Assembly (NCBI GenBank): GCA_947627145.1 | Contig: CANQUW010000011.1 | Span: 1-17,671 of the forward strand | Length of the DNA: 17,671 bases | Direction: 5' to 3' | Origin: an uncultured Bacilli bacterium | GTDB taxonomy: Bacteria; Bacillota_I; Bacilli_A; RF39; UBA660 | Shown here: in pieces, positions 8,104 through 15,262 of the stretch | Layout: each line of letters opens with the position of its first letter | Position numbering within the stretch: position 1 is the stretch's first letter | Program-made: the position numbers and the translations under genes | Notes under the pieces: model-generated | What the model saw: only the letters and a program-made list of their open reading frames with translations | Database searches by the model: none | Told to the model about the DNA's origin: nothing

Positions 8104-8923
8104 AGTGGCACTTGATTTAGGATTTATTCAAATTTATTGGTATTCTATATTTATGTTTATTTCTATTTTAGTGGGGTCACTTGTTGTTTATTTTGAAATG
8201 AAAAAACGCGGGATAAGTGAAGATTTTTTAGTGAATCTAATATTTTATGGTGTTGTTTTTGGAATAATTGGTGCACGAGCATATTATGTGGCTTTTAATT
8301 TTGATTTATATAAAAATAATCCTATTGAAATTTTAGAAATATGGAATGGAGGTCTTGCAATACATGGTGCGATAATTGCGGGATTTCTTGTTACTTTGAT
8401 ATATTCTAAAAAACATAAACAAGATGTGTGGTTAGTGTTTGATATAATTGTTGTGGGACTTATACTTGGTCAAGCTATTGGACGTTGGGGAAATTTCTTT
8501 AATAGTGAAGCTTATGGTACTGTTACTACTCTTAAAACATTACAATCTCAAGGTGTACCACAATTTATAATTGATGGTATGTTTATTAATGGAGCTTATC
8601 GTTTGCCAACTTTCTTTTATGAATCTATCTGGAATATGTTTGGATTTTTAGCGATGGTTATAATAAGACGTTTTTATCCATATCTAAAGATAGGACAACT
8701 TACGGCGTTTTATATGATGTGGTACTCAGCAGCTAGATTCTTTATCGAAGGTATGAGAACGGATAGTTTAATGTTTTCGTCATTTAGAGTTGCTCAAATA
8801 GTATCAGTAGTATTATTTGTTTTAGGGGTAATACTCTTTATTGTTAAGAGTATAGGATCTAATTTTGATAATTTATATAATGAAAGGAGAGTTGAGATAA
8901 GTGAATCAACAGACGAGGTATGA
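8096..8923 (+). CDS. lgt: Prolipoprotein diacylglyceryl transferase (Lgt)
   Basis: An integral membrane enzyme that moves diacylglycerol from phosphatidylglycerol to the lipobox cysteine of prelipoproteins, the first step of lipoprotein maturation. Family landmarks: GARAYYV, NGGLAIHGAIIAG, the Lgt signature GRWGNFFNSEAYG, FYESIWNMFGF, and a last conserved block WYSAARFFIEGMRTDSL. About seven hydrophobic helices are visible and the 275-residue length is normal; a polar C-terminal tail of about 25 residues follows the last helix. It overlaps the previous gene by 8 bases and the next by 23. Its stop is TGA (8921-8923), which shows that UGA is a stop in this organism. Confidence 0.96.
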   Translation: MNRVALDLGFIQIYWYSIFMFISILVGSLVVYFEMKKRGISEDFLVNLIFYGVVFGIIGARAYYVAFNFDLYKNNPIEILEIWNGGLAIHGAIIAGFLVTLIYSKKHKQDVWLVFDIIVVGLILGQAIGRWGNFFNSEAYGTVTTLKTLQSQGVPQFIIDGMFINGAYRLPTFFYESIWNMFGFLAMVIIRRFYPYLKIGQLTAFYMMWYSAARFFIEGMRTDSLMFSSFRVAQIVSVVLFVLGVILFIVKSIGSNFDNLYNERRVEISESTDEV

Positions 8924-9803
8924 TGTAATTATAATTGGCGCTGGAGCTGCAGGACTTACTTCAGCTCTTTTATTAAAAAGGGCTGGTATAAATCCATGTA
9001 TTATAGAAAGTAATACTCCTGGTGGGTATATGTTAAAAATGCCTACTATTGATAATTATCCAGGAGTGGGAAAAATTACTGGTGTCGGTCTTGCTAAAAA
9101 TATGTTAAAACAAGTTAATCAAATCGGAGTAGATTACGTTAATGCAGAAGTATCATCTATAAAAATAGAAGGAAATATAAAGAATATTATTACTGATAAA
9201 GGTACTATGATTAGTGAATATGTAATAATTGCGACAGGTAGATGTCCTCATACTTTAGATTTTATGGAAGATACTTATGAAAATTTTGGTGTAAGTTATT
9301 CTGATATAGATGATGGAGTTAGATATAAAGATAAAAATATAGTAGTTATAGGAGAAGATACACAAGCGTTAGAAGCAGTACTTTATTTATCTAGTATAGC
9401 AGCTCATATTACTTTGATTTGTAAAAGTGATTATTTAAATGCAAAAGAAATTTATCAAGATCATTTAAAATATCTTGATAATTTAGATATTCTATATAAT
9501 ACTTTAGTTACTGGTTTTGATACGAATGGAGGAAAAATTTCTTCTGTTAAAACTAATAAAGGTAATATAGAATGTGATGGATGTTTTATATATAATGGAT
9601 ATAATGTAGGAAGTGTTCCTTTTAAAGATTTAGGTATACTTAATAGAGATAATTATATTGAAACAGATAAGGATATGAAAACTCAAGTTAAAGGTATATA
9701 TGCAGTAGGAGATGTTAGATGTAAAAAAGTATATGAAATTAGTACTGCAGTAGGGGATGCTACAATTGCGTCAGTTAGTATTATAAGAGAGTTATTTAAT
9801 TAG
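8901..9803 (+). CDS. Thioredoxin-reductase-like flavoprotein lacking the redox CxxC
   Basis: The 300-residue frame aligns by eye with bacterial TrxB: FAD-binding GAGAAG at residues 13-18, the TPGGYMLKMPTIDNYPG segment, IIATGRCP near 109, and a C-terminal IYAVGDVR flavin site. The catalytic block, normally GVSYCAxCDG, reads GVSYSDIDDG (S134 and D137 replace both cysteines). The NADPH motif GGGDSA reads GEDTQA (151-156), and the 2'-phosphate clamp HRRxxFRA reads CKSDYLNA. It therefore should not reduce thioredoxin and may not bind NADPH normally, although FAD binding looks intact. The GTG start at 8901 is the only in-frame choice near the AAAGGAG site. It occupies the trxB position of the Bacillota yvcK-whiA operon. 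It could be a ferredoxin-reductase-like or sensory flavoprotein; its role is unknown. Confidence 0.8.
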   Translation: MNQQTRYDVIIIGAGAAGLTSALLLKRAGINPCIIESNTPGGYMLKMPTIDNYPGVGKITGVGLAKNMLKQVNQIGVDYVNAEVSSIKIEGNIKNIITDKGTMISEYVIIATGRCPHTLDFMEDTYENFGVSYSDIDDGVRYKDKNIVVIGEDTQALEAVLYLSSIAAHITLICKSDYLNAKEIYQDHLKYLDNLDILYNTLVTGFDTNGGKISSVKTNKGNIECDGCFIYNGYNVGSVPFKDLGILNRDNYIETDKDMKTQVKGIYAVGDVRCKKVYEISTAVGDATIASVSIIRELFN

Positions 9804-9814
9804 GAGGGTTTGAT

Positions 9815-10768
9815 ATGCAAAAGAAAGTTGTTATTTTAGGTGGAGGTACTGGAATGAGTTTCCTTCTTTCGGGACTTAAAGATTTTCCAGTAGATATTAC
9901 TGCTGTTATTACAGTTTCAGATAACGGAAGAAGTACAGGTAAATTAAGGCGTGAGTTTAATATGCCTGCTGTTGGAGATATTAGAAAAGTTATTACTAAT
10001 TTATCTTCTATTGATCCAACTATAAAAGAAATGTTAGAATATCGTTTTTCTACAACTAGTGATTTGAATGGTCATGCTGTTGGTAATCTTATTTTAACTT
10101 CACTTTTTAATATTACTGGAAGTCTAAAGGATTCAATTGCGGCTTTAAGTAAATTACTTGATGTTAAAGATAGAGTTTTACCAATATCAGAAGATGCATC
10201 ACTTACTTTAATGGGTGAAACAGTAGAAGGAGATATAATTGAGGGAGAAGCTGAAATTACTGAGTCTCATAGAAAATATAAGAGAATTTATTATAAAGAT
10301 GAACCTAAGGTTCTTCCAGAAGTATTGGATGCTATTGGTGAAGCTGATTTAATTATATTTAGTATGGGTAGTTTATTTACAAGTATTTTGCCTAATATAA
10401 TTTGTAAAGAAATAAAACATGCTCTTAATGAAAGTGATGCTCCTATAATGTATTTATGTAACGCTATGACACAACCAGGAGAAACTGATAAGTTTAGTGT
10501 TTCTGATCATGTTAAATTACTTAATAATTATTTAGATAAAAGAGTAGTTGATGTTGTAGTAGCATCTAATACAATAGTTGATCCAGATATAGTTAAAATA
10601 TATGAAACAGAAGAACAAAAGGATCAAGTTATAATAGATAGAGATGAACTTGATAAAATGAATATTCAATTAATAGAAGCTGATATGCTTACTGTTATCG
10701 ATGGTGTTATCCGTCATAATTCATTAAAACTTAGTTCTTGTATATTTTCATATTTAATGAGGGATTAA
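9815..10768 (+). CDS. yvcK: YvcK/CofD-like protein (gluconeogenesis/cell-wall precursor factor)
   Basis: YvcK-family cytosolic protein. In Bacillus it is needed for growth on gluconeogenic carbon sources, binds UDP-GlcNAc and influences cell-wall precursor flow and PBP1 placement. The N-terminal nucleotide-sugar-binding glycine motif VVILGGGTGMS (residues 5-15), SDNGRSTGKLRREF (37-50), PAVGDIRKVI and the AVGNLILTSLF block are diagnostic; IFSMGSLFTSILPN and LCNAMTQPGETD mark the second half. The 317-residue length is normal. It follows the TrxB-like gene by 11 bases with its own AGGAGGG site. whiA starts 1 base after its stop, as in most Bacillota. rapZ (yvcJ), which usually precedes it, is absent here. 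Confidence 0.95.
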   Translation: MQKKVVILGGGTGMSFLLSGLKDFPVDITAVITVSDNGRSTGKLRREFNMPAVGDIRKVITNLSSIDPTIKEMLEYRFSTTSDLNGHAVGNLILTSLFNITGSLKDSIAALSKLLDVKDRVLPISEDASLTLMGETVEGDIIEGEAEITESHRKYKRIYYKDEPKVLPEVLDAIGEADLIIFSMGSLFTSILPNIICKEIKHALNESDAPIMYLCNAMTQPGETDKFSVSDHVKLLNNYLDKRVVDVVVASNTIVDPDIVKIYETEEQKDQVIIDRDELDKMNIQLIEADMLTVIDGVIRHNSLKLSSCIFSYLMRD

Positions 10769-10769
10769 T

Positions 10770-11696
10770 ATGTCTTATACTACAAAGATAAAAAATGAAA
10801 TAACTGGTATTGATTATCCTACAACAGAGGATATGGCATTAGTATCAGGATTTATACGTAATAATGGGTATATTGAAAATAATAAATTAATTATTACTAC
10901 TGAGAATGTTAATACAAGAGATTTTTTGAAAAGATTTTTTCAAAGTAAATATGATAAAGTTGTGGATATAAAGACTACTGATAATAATAATTTTTCTCGT
11001 AAAGTTTTATATGTTATTAGTTTTGAAGATGTAGATTTTAAAATATTAAATAGTCTTGGTTTTATGAAAAATGGTAAATATTTAGATACACCTCCTACTT
11101 ATATTGTTGATGGTAATGCTGAGATAAGAGGATACTTACGTGGTGTTTTTCTTGCAAGTGGTTCTATTAATGATCCTAAGACTTCTAGATATCATATGGA
11201 AATGCTTTTAGATAAACCTGAGGAAGCTGTATTTGTTCAAAAACTTTTGAATATATTTGATATGAATGCTAAGATACTTAATCGTGGTAAGGGATATATG
11301 GTATATTTAAAAGAGGCTGAAAAGATTAGTGATTTTTTAAAAGTTTTGGGTACTAATAAATCTGTTATGTATTTTGAAGATGTAAGAATTTATCATGATC
11401 AAAAAAATAGAACTAATAGACTTAATAATTGTGAACAAGCAAATGTTGATAAGGTCATAAGTGCTGCGACATCTCAACTTTCTCATATAGAAATAATTAG
11501 AAATAATATGGGAGTTGAACTTTTAGATGACAAAACAAAGGAAGCTCTTATTTATAGAGAAAAATATCCTGAAGCTTCTTTAAAAGAATTAAGTGAAATT
11601 ATTTCTATGGAGACTGGAAATAAAATTACTAAGTCAGGTTTAAATCATAGATTTAGAAAAATAAAAGATTTAGCAGAAAAATTTGAAAACAAATAA
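10770..11696 (+). CDS. whiA: WhiA, DNA-binding cell-division/sporulation regulator
   Basis: WhiA combines an N-terminal fold related to LAGLIDADG homing endonucleases with a C-terminal helix-turn-helix. In Streptomyces it controls sporulation septation; in Bacillus it affects division and chromosome segregation. Seen here: the opening SYTTKIKNEI typical of the family, LRGVFLASGSINDP (degenerate LAGLIDADG region), RTNRLNNCEQANVDKVISAA before the DNA-binding part, and LKELSEII with KSGLNHRFRKI at the end, which is the helix-turn-helix. The 308-residue length is normal. It is the last gene of the uvrA operon, starts 1 base after yvcK (coupled translation, GAGGG just upstream), and is followed by a strong two-way terminator. 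Confidence 0.95.
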   Translation: MSYTTKIKNEITGIDYPTTEDMALVSGFIRNNGYIENNKLIITTENVNTRDFLKRFFQSKYDKVVDIKTTDNNNFSRKVLYVISFEDVDFKILNSLGFMKNGKYLDTPPTYIVDGNAEIRGYLRGVFLASGSINDPKTSRYHMEMLLDKPEEAVFVQKLLNIFDMNAKILNRGKGYMVYLKEAEKISDFLKVLGTNKSVMYFEDVRIYHDQKNRTNRLNNCEQANVDKVISAATSQLSHIEIIRNNMGVELLDDKTKEALIYREKYPEASLKELSEIISMETGNKITKSGLNHRFRKIKDLAEKFENK

Positions 11697-11740
11697 AAAA
11701 TATTTTATAGAATTTCTATAGAATATTTTTTATTTTTTGA
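11695..11740. terminator. Shared two-way terminator between whiA and the Nudix regulator
   Basis: A long AT-rich stem, 11695-11710 with 11716-11731 (16 bp, one G-T pair, loop AATTT), has T-runs in both directions. It overlaps the stop codon of the minus-strand Nudix gene. Confidence 0.75.
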
Positions 11741-12410
11741 ATATTTCTTTGTTTTTTGTACCTTCTTTAAATTTATATAATTTTGCTTTCTTTTTTCCTA
11801 CAAAATTAGCTTCATTTCCTGTTGGATAAATTAAATCTAAATTTAATAATTTTTTTCTAAAGTTTCTTCTATCAAATTTTTTTTCTAAAATCACTTCGTA
11901 TATTTTTTGTATTTCTGGAATAGTGAATTCATTTGGATATAAAACTTTAAGCATATCTGTATTTAATATTTTTTCTTTTAAATATATTATAGATTTTTCT
12001 AATATTTCATTATGGTCATATGCTAGAGGTGGAATATCAGTTATAGGAAACCATTCTGCATTGGATGTTTTTAGAGTATCAGTTAATATTTTTACTTTGG
12101 ATGCATCTATTATTCCTATATATGATATAGCAACCATTCTCATTACAGGAGATCTATCTTTTTTTCCAAAAACATCACAAAGTCTTAAATCAATATCTTT
12201 AATACCTGTTTTCTCATATATTTCTCTTTTAAGACCATCAATTAAATCTTCATCATTATATAAAGCACCTCCTGTTAAAGCCCACATGTCTTTAAAAGGA
12301 TTGTTTTTTCTTTTTATAAGTAAAACTTTTACTATTCCCTTATCTACTGTGAAAATTGATGCAATAGTATGAATTCCTTGATTTTTATATTTAGGGTTAT
12401 TTATTTCCAT
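11730..12410 (-). CDS. NrtR-like transcriptional regulator (Nudix domain + winged helix)
   Basis: 226 residues. The N-terminal Nudix domain shows a correctly spaced box: G48, E54, R62-E63 and E66 are present, but the last glutamate of REUxEE is lysine (K67). The C-terminal part (about 155-215) has the NrtR-type winged helix (EFTIPEIQKIYEVIL, DRRNFRKKLL, then LYKF). In the NrtR family the Nudix domain senses ADP-ribose-type ligands and usually has lost hydrolysis; known regulons are NAD salvage. Here it is divergent from two radical SAM genes, which are its likely target along with itself. I start at ATG 12410 (MEINNPKYK) with AGAGGTG upstream; the longer ATG at 12434 lies inside the promoter's -10. 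Domain call firm, target inferred. Confidence 0.85.
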   Translation of the reverse strand: MEINNPKYKNQGIHTIASIFTVDKGIVKVLLIKRKNNPFKDMWALTGGALYNDEDLIDGLKREIYEKTGIKDIDLRLCDVFGKKDRSPVMRMVAISYIGIIDASKVKILTDTLKTSNAEWFPITDIPPLAYDHNEILEKSIIYLKEKILNTDMLKVLYPNEFTIPEIQKIYEVILEKKFDRRNFRKKLLNLDLIYPTGNEANFVGKKKAKLYKFKEGTKNKEIFKK

Positions 12411-12432
12411 AATGACACCTCTTTTTGTATAC

Positions 12433-12462
12433 ATTATATGTGTTTTTACATACTTTTGTCAA
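12433..12462 (-). promoter_or_regulatory. Promoter and operator of the NrtR-like gene
   Basis: On the minus strand a perfect TTGACA (12462-12457), 18 bases, and a perfect TATAAT (12438-12433). The spacer contains AAGTATGTAAAAACAC (12455-12440), which matches the operator in the opposite promoter at 11 of 16 positions (GTATGTA and ACAC shared). This suggests self-repression. Confidence 0.7.
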
Positions 12463-12489
12463 ATAATTATAAAAAATTCAATTTTACTA

Positions 12490-12519
12490 TTGACATGTGT
12501 ATGTATTTACACTTATAAT
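12490..12519 (+). promoter_or_regulatory. Promoter and operator of the radical SAM operon
   Basis: A perfect TTGACA (12490-12495), 18 bases, and a perfect TATAAT (12514-12519). The imperfect palindrome GTGTATGTATTTACAC (12497-12512; outer arms GTGTA/TACAC) fills the spacer, where a bound regulator would block RNA polymerase. Confidence 0.75.
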
Positions 12520-12531
12520 TATAATGTAAGT

Positions 12532-12555
12532 AAATGTGTTATTATATACACATTT
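12532..12555 (+). promoter_or_regulatory. Second operator palindrome in the radical SAM leader
   Basis: AAATGTGT (12532-12539), 8 bases, ACACATTT (12548-12555): perfect 8-base arms with the same GTGT-N8-ACAC core as the site inside the promoter, 36 bases further on (about 3.5 helical turns). It lies just downstream of the predicted transcription start and could act as a roadblock or a cooperative site. Confidence 0.6.
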
Positions 12556-12571
12556 TAGAAAGGAGGATATT

Positions 12572-13840
12572 ATGAGATTTCAAAAAGAAGAAAATACTAA
12601 AGTAAGATTTGAAAAAGATGGTATTTATATAATGAATTCAAAATATCAAACTAAAGAAAAAATAACCGATTTACTGGTTAAAGGGAAAAATTTTTATGAT
12701 GCTATTTATTCTAATGATATAGATGATATTACTAAAGTGGAAGAATTTATTAGAAAGAAGTTTATTGTACCTTTAAAAAGTTATGATGAAATGTTTTTAG
12801 AAAAGAATTCTTTATATACAAGTACACCTATTTATATGACATTGGGTATAACTTCTAATTGTAATTACAACTGTAAGCATTGTGGTAATAATTCTATGTG
12901 TAAAAAAGATACAGATTTGAAAGAAGAAGAGATTTATTGTTTGATAGATGAAATGGAAGAGATGGGGTTATTAAAACTTAATTTTACTGGTGGAGAGCCT
13001 ACTACAGATAGCAATTTATTAAATTATATAAGGTATGCTAAGGGAAAAATACCAAGACTTACTTTAACTTCTAATGGTAGTTTAATAGATTTTGAATTTG
13101 CATGTAAGTTAAAAGAAGCTGGTATTAATATGGTAAAGATTTCTCTTGATGGTTTGAGTGATTTTCATAATGAGTTTAGAAATTCTCCATTTGCTTTTGA
13201 AAAAGCACTACAGGCTATTGTAAATTTAGAAAAAAATGATATTGAAGTGAGAGTGCAATCTACACTTACTAAATATAATATAGATGATTTACTTGATTTA
13301 ATGGAAGTTTTATCAGATTTAAAAATATCACATCATACTATCGTTCCTGTTTGTCCTATTGGTAGAGCTGATAAAGATATGATGTTAGATTCTGAAGAGT
13401 ACAAAGAATTTATTATAAAAATGTATGATAAAGTTAAAAAGTTAAATGAAAAAGGTACTAATACTCATTTTCAAATAAGACCAATATTTGGTTTTAAAGA
13501 ATTGTTTGATAACAATATACAAACTTCATTTGAAACGCTCAGTATTAAATATAGTTGTGAAGCATTAGAGAATACTATGGAAATAAAACCTAATGGAGAA
13601 GTAGTACCATGTTCATTCTTAGATATACCACTTGGAAATATTAGAAATAATACTTTAAAGGAAATATGGAATAATATGAAGGCAAATGATATGCGTTGTA
13701 AGTTTAAAAATAATAATCATAATGATGAATGTCTACATTGTAATAAAAATGATATTTGTAATGGAGGATGTATTGCTAATAAATATTATTACTATAATGA
13801 TTTTCGGAAAAAAGATCCATATTGTTTTGTAAAGAAATAG
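12572..13840 (+). CDS. Radical SAM/SPASM protein, first of a pair
   Basis: A 422-residue radical SAM enzyme. Residues 1-75 form a small N-terminal domain of the size and secondary structure expected of a peptide-binding (RRE/PqqD-like) region. The [4Fe-4S] SAM cluster motif CNYNCKHC is at C97/C101/C104, the SAM-binding GGEP at 140-143, and a C-terminal SPASM-type cysteine set follows (PNGEVVPCSFLDIPLGNI, then CLHCNKNDICNGGC and a final DPYC) for auxiliary clusters. Proteins of this build modify ribosomal peptides (PqqE, MftC, sactisynthases), though a few act on small molecules. The start is ATG 12572, because AAAGGAGGA lies just before it. It is the first gene of an operon under the operator-bearing promoter; 10 bases separate it from the second radical SAM gene. 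Substrate inferred from neighbours only. Confidence 0.88.
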   Translation: MRFQKEENTKVRFEKDGIYIMNSKYQTKEKITDLLVKGKNFYDAIYSNDIDDITKVEEFIRKKFIVPLKSYDEMFLEKNSLYTSTPIYMTLGITSNCNYNCKHCGNNSMCKKDTDLKEEEIYCLIDEMEEMGLLKLNFTGGEPTTDSNLLNYIRYAKGKIPRLTLTSNGSLIDFEFACKLKEAGINMVKISLDGLSDFHNEFRNSPFAFEKALQAIVNLEKNDIEVRVQSTLTKYNIDDLLDLMEVLSDLKISHHTIVPVCPIGRADKDMMLDSEEYKEFIIKMYDKVKKLNEKGTNTHFQIRPIFGFKELFDNNIQTSFETLSIKYSCEALENTMEIKPNGEVVPCSFLDIPLGNIRNNTLKEIWNNMKANDMRCKFKNNNHNDECLHCNKNDICNGGCIANKYYYYNDFRKKDPYCFVKK

Positions 13841-13850
13841 GAGGTAGAAA

Positions 13851-15146
13851 ATGTATAGAGAATTAAGAAATATTGAAAAAAGGGAAGATGGTTTATATTT
13901 ACTTAATAAGTTGGGTCATGTCGCAATGATACCACTTGAATTGGAGAAAGATTTAAAAAAGTATGCAGAATTGAAAATAGTTCCAGATGATGCTCCAAAA
14001 TTTATTTATGAACTTGCGGATATTGGACTTTTAGAATATGAAAATTATAAACCTAATGAGGATAAATTATATTTTGATGATAGTATTTTAAAAAGTAAAG
14101 ATGATAAACCTGTTTATAAAGGGCCAATAATTGCTCATCTAGCAATTACTAATGCTTGTAATATGAACTGTGAATATTGTTCTGTAAGAAAAATGCATAA
14201 GAAAATTAGAAATGGACTTTCAACAGAAGAATATAAAAGAATAATTGATAAATTAGTTGATATAGGGACATTTCAAATAGGACTTACTGGAGGAGAGCCT
14301 ACTACAAGAAGTGATTTGGTTGAACTTGTAAAATATATTTCGTCTAAAAATGTTGCCTGTAATTTAACTACAAATGGTTATATAGTACCAGAAGAACTTA
14401 TAATTAAATTAAAAGAAGCAGGTCTTACTCAAGTTCAGATTTCTCTTGATTCTTATAAAAAAGAAGTTCATGAAAAATATAGGACTAAAGGTAGTTTTGA
14501 TAGAGCTATTAAGACGGCTAAGTTATTTAAGAAACATGGATTTATAGTTGGTGTTGATACTGTTGTTACTAATAATAATTTAGATGATATAGAAGATTTT
14601 ATGGATTTTTTAGAGGATAATGGATTTGATGGTTTGACTATAATAAAATTAAAGCAAGGGTATCTTGATTTGAAAACATTTAAAGAACAGGTTCCTGATT
14701 ATGATAAATATGCTTTATTAATAGATAAAATATGTAAAAGAGATGGAAGACTTGAAGTTACAATAGATTGTTCATCAGTAAATAATTTGTGTAAGACATT
14801 AACAGAAGAAGAACAAAATAAAATCCATTCTGCTGGATGTCCAGCAGGTCATACTTTAATTTCAATAGCACCTAATGGAGATATTTATCCTTGTGCTGCA
14901 CTTACAAATGAAAAATATAAAGTTGGTAATATGCTTACAGATGATTTAGAAAAAGTTTGGAATGAAAATAAAACATTAAAGTTATTAAGAGGAATTAAAA
15001 ATATTATTGAAGGTAAATGTAGGAATTGTAAGAAGTTGGATGTATGTAGAGGTGGTTGTCGTGGGATTGCTGATAGTTTAAATGGTTCTCAATATAAAAG
15101 CGATATAAATTGTCAATTAGAAAAGGAGGTGAGTATAAATGGTTAA
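13851..15146 (+). CDS. Radical SAM/SPASM protein, second of a pair
   Basis: A 431-residue radical SAM enzyme, paralogous in layout to the preceding gene but clearly diverged. N-terminal domain (residues 1-85, rich in charged helices, with the GLYLLNKLGHVAMI strand-like start) possibly binds a peptide; CNMNCEYC at C103/C107/C110 holds the SAM cluster; GGEP at 147-150; SPASM-type C-terminus with GCPAGHT, PNGDIYPCAAL, and CRNCKKLDVCRGGCRG ending in a last Cys near the terminus. The AGGAGGT ribosome site precedes ATG 13851. Its last codons contain a perfect Shine-Dalgarno for the following 24-codon gene, and the two overlap by 8 bases. Two linked SPASM enzymes suggest two successive or complementary modifications of one substrate. 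Confidence 0.88.
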   Translation: MYRELRNIEKREDGLYLLNKLGHVAMIPLELEKDLKKYAELKIVPDDAPKFIYELADIGLLEYENYKPNEDKLYFDDSILKSKDDKPVYKGPIIAHLAITNACNMNCEYCSVRKMHKKIRNGLSTEEYKRIIDKLVDIGTFQIGLTGGEPTTRSDLVELVKYISSKNVACNLTTNGYIVPEELIIKLKEAGLTQVQISLDSYKKEVHEKYRTKGSFDRAIKTAKLFKKHGFIVGVDTVVTNNNLDDIEDFMDFLEDNGFDGLTIIKLKQGYLDLKTFKEQVPDYDKYALLIDKICKRDGRLEVTIDCSSVNNLCKTLTEEEQNKIHSAGCPAGHTLISIAPNGDIYPCAALTNEKYKVGNMLTDDLEKVWNENKTLKLLRGIKNIIEGKCRNCKKLDVCRGGCRGIADSLNGSQYKSDINCQLEKEVSING

Positions 15147-15213
15147 ATTAATTATTTCTTCTATGGCTTGTGGTCATTATTGCTATTATAGTAGATTGCC
15201 AAAAAGAAAGTAA
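15139..15213 (+). CDS. 24-residue Cys/Tyr-rich peptide, putative radical SAM substrate
   Basis: ATG 15139 to TAA 15213 encodes 24 residues: a hydrophobic start (MVKLIISS) then MACGHYCYYSRLPKRK, with two cysteines (C11 and C15), three tyrosines, a histidine and a basic tail. Translation is strongly supported by AAAGGAGGTGA (15122-15132), a full-length match to the 16S anti-Shine-Dalgarno, with GGAGG 9 bases before the ATG. It overlaps the end of the second radical SAM gene (shared ATGGTTAA) and is closed by its own terminator, so it is the last gene of that operon. Its length resembles PqqA (about 24 residues) and its place resembles RiPP precursors. No known precursor family is recognised. 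A small unmodified accessory peptide remains possible. Confidence 0.65.
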   Translation: MVKLIISSMACGHYCYYSRLPKRK

Positions 15214-15225
15214 TTGTACAAAGTA

Positions 15226-15262
15226 AAAAAGCAAAGAGTTTCATTATTCTTTGCTTTTTAGT
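15226..15262. terminator. Shared two-way terminator between the peptide gene and clpP
   Basis: A 12-bp perfect stem (AAAAAGCAAAGA, 15226-15237, with 15248-15259) has A/T runs on both flanks, so it can stop transcription from both sides. The clpP stop codon lies in the loop region. Confidence 0.85.

Noticed and set aside
8901..8923. Possible UGA-as-tryptophan recoding, as in Mollicutes
   Set aside because: lgt ends naturally at TGA 8921-8923 at the expected protein length, and tryptophans throughout are TGG; no frame needs UGA decoded.
11923..12372. Plus-strand frame opposite the Nudix regulator
   Set aside because: It is antisense to a clear Nudix/winged-helix protein and has no Shine-Dalgarno or motif of its own.
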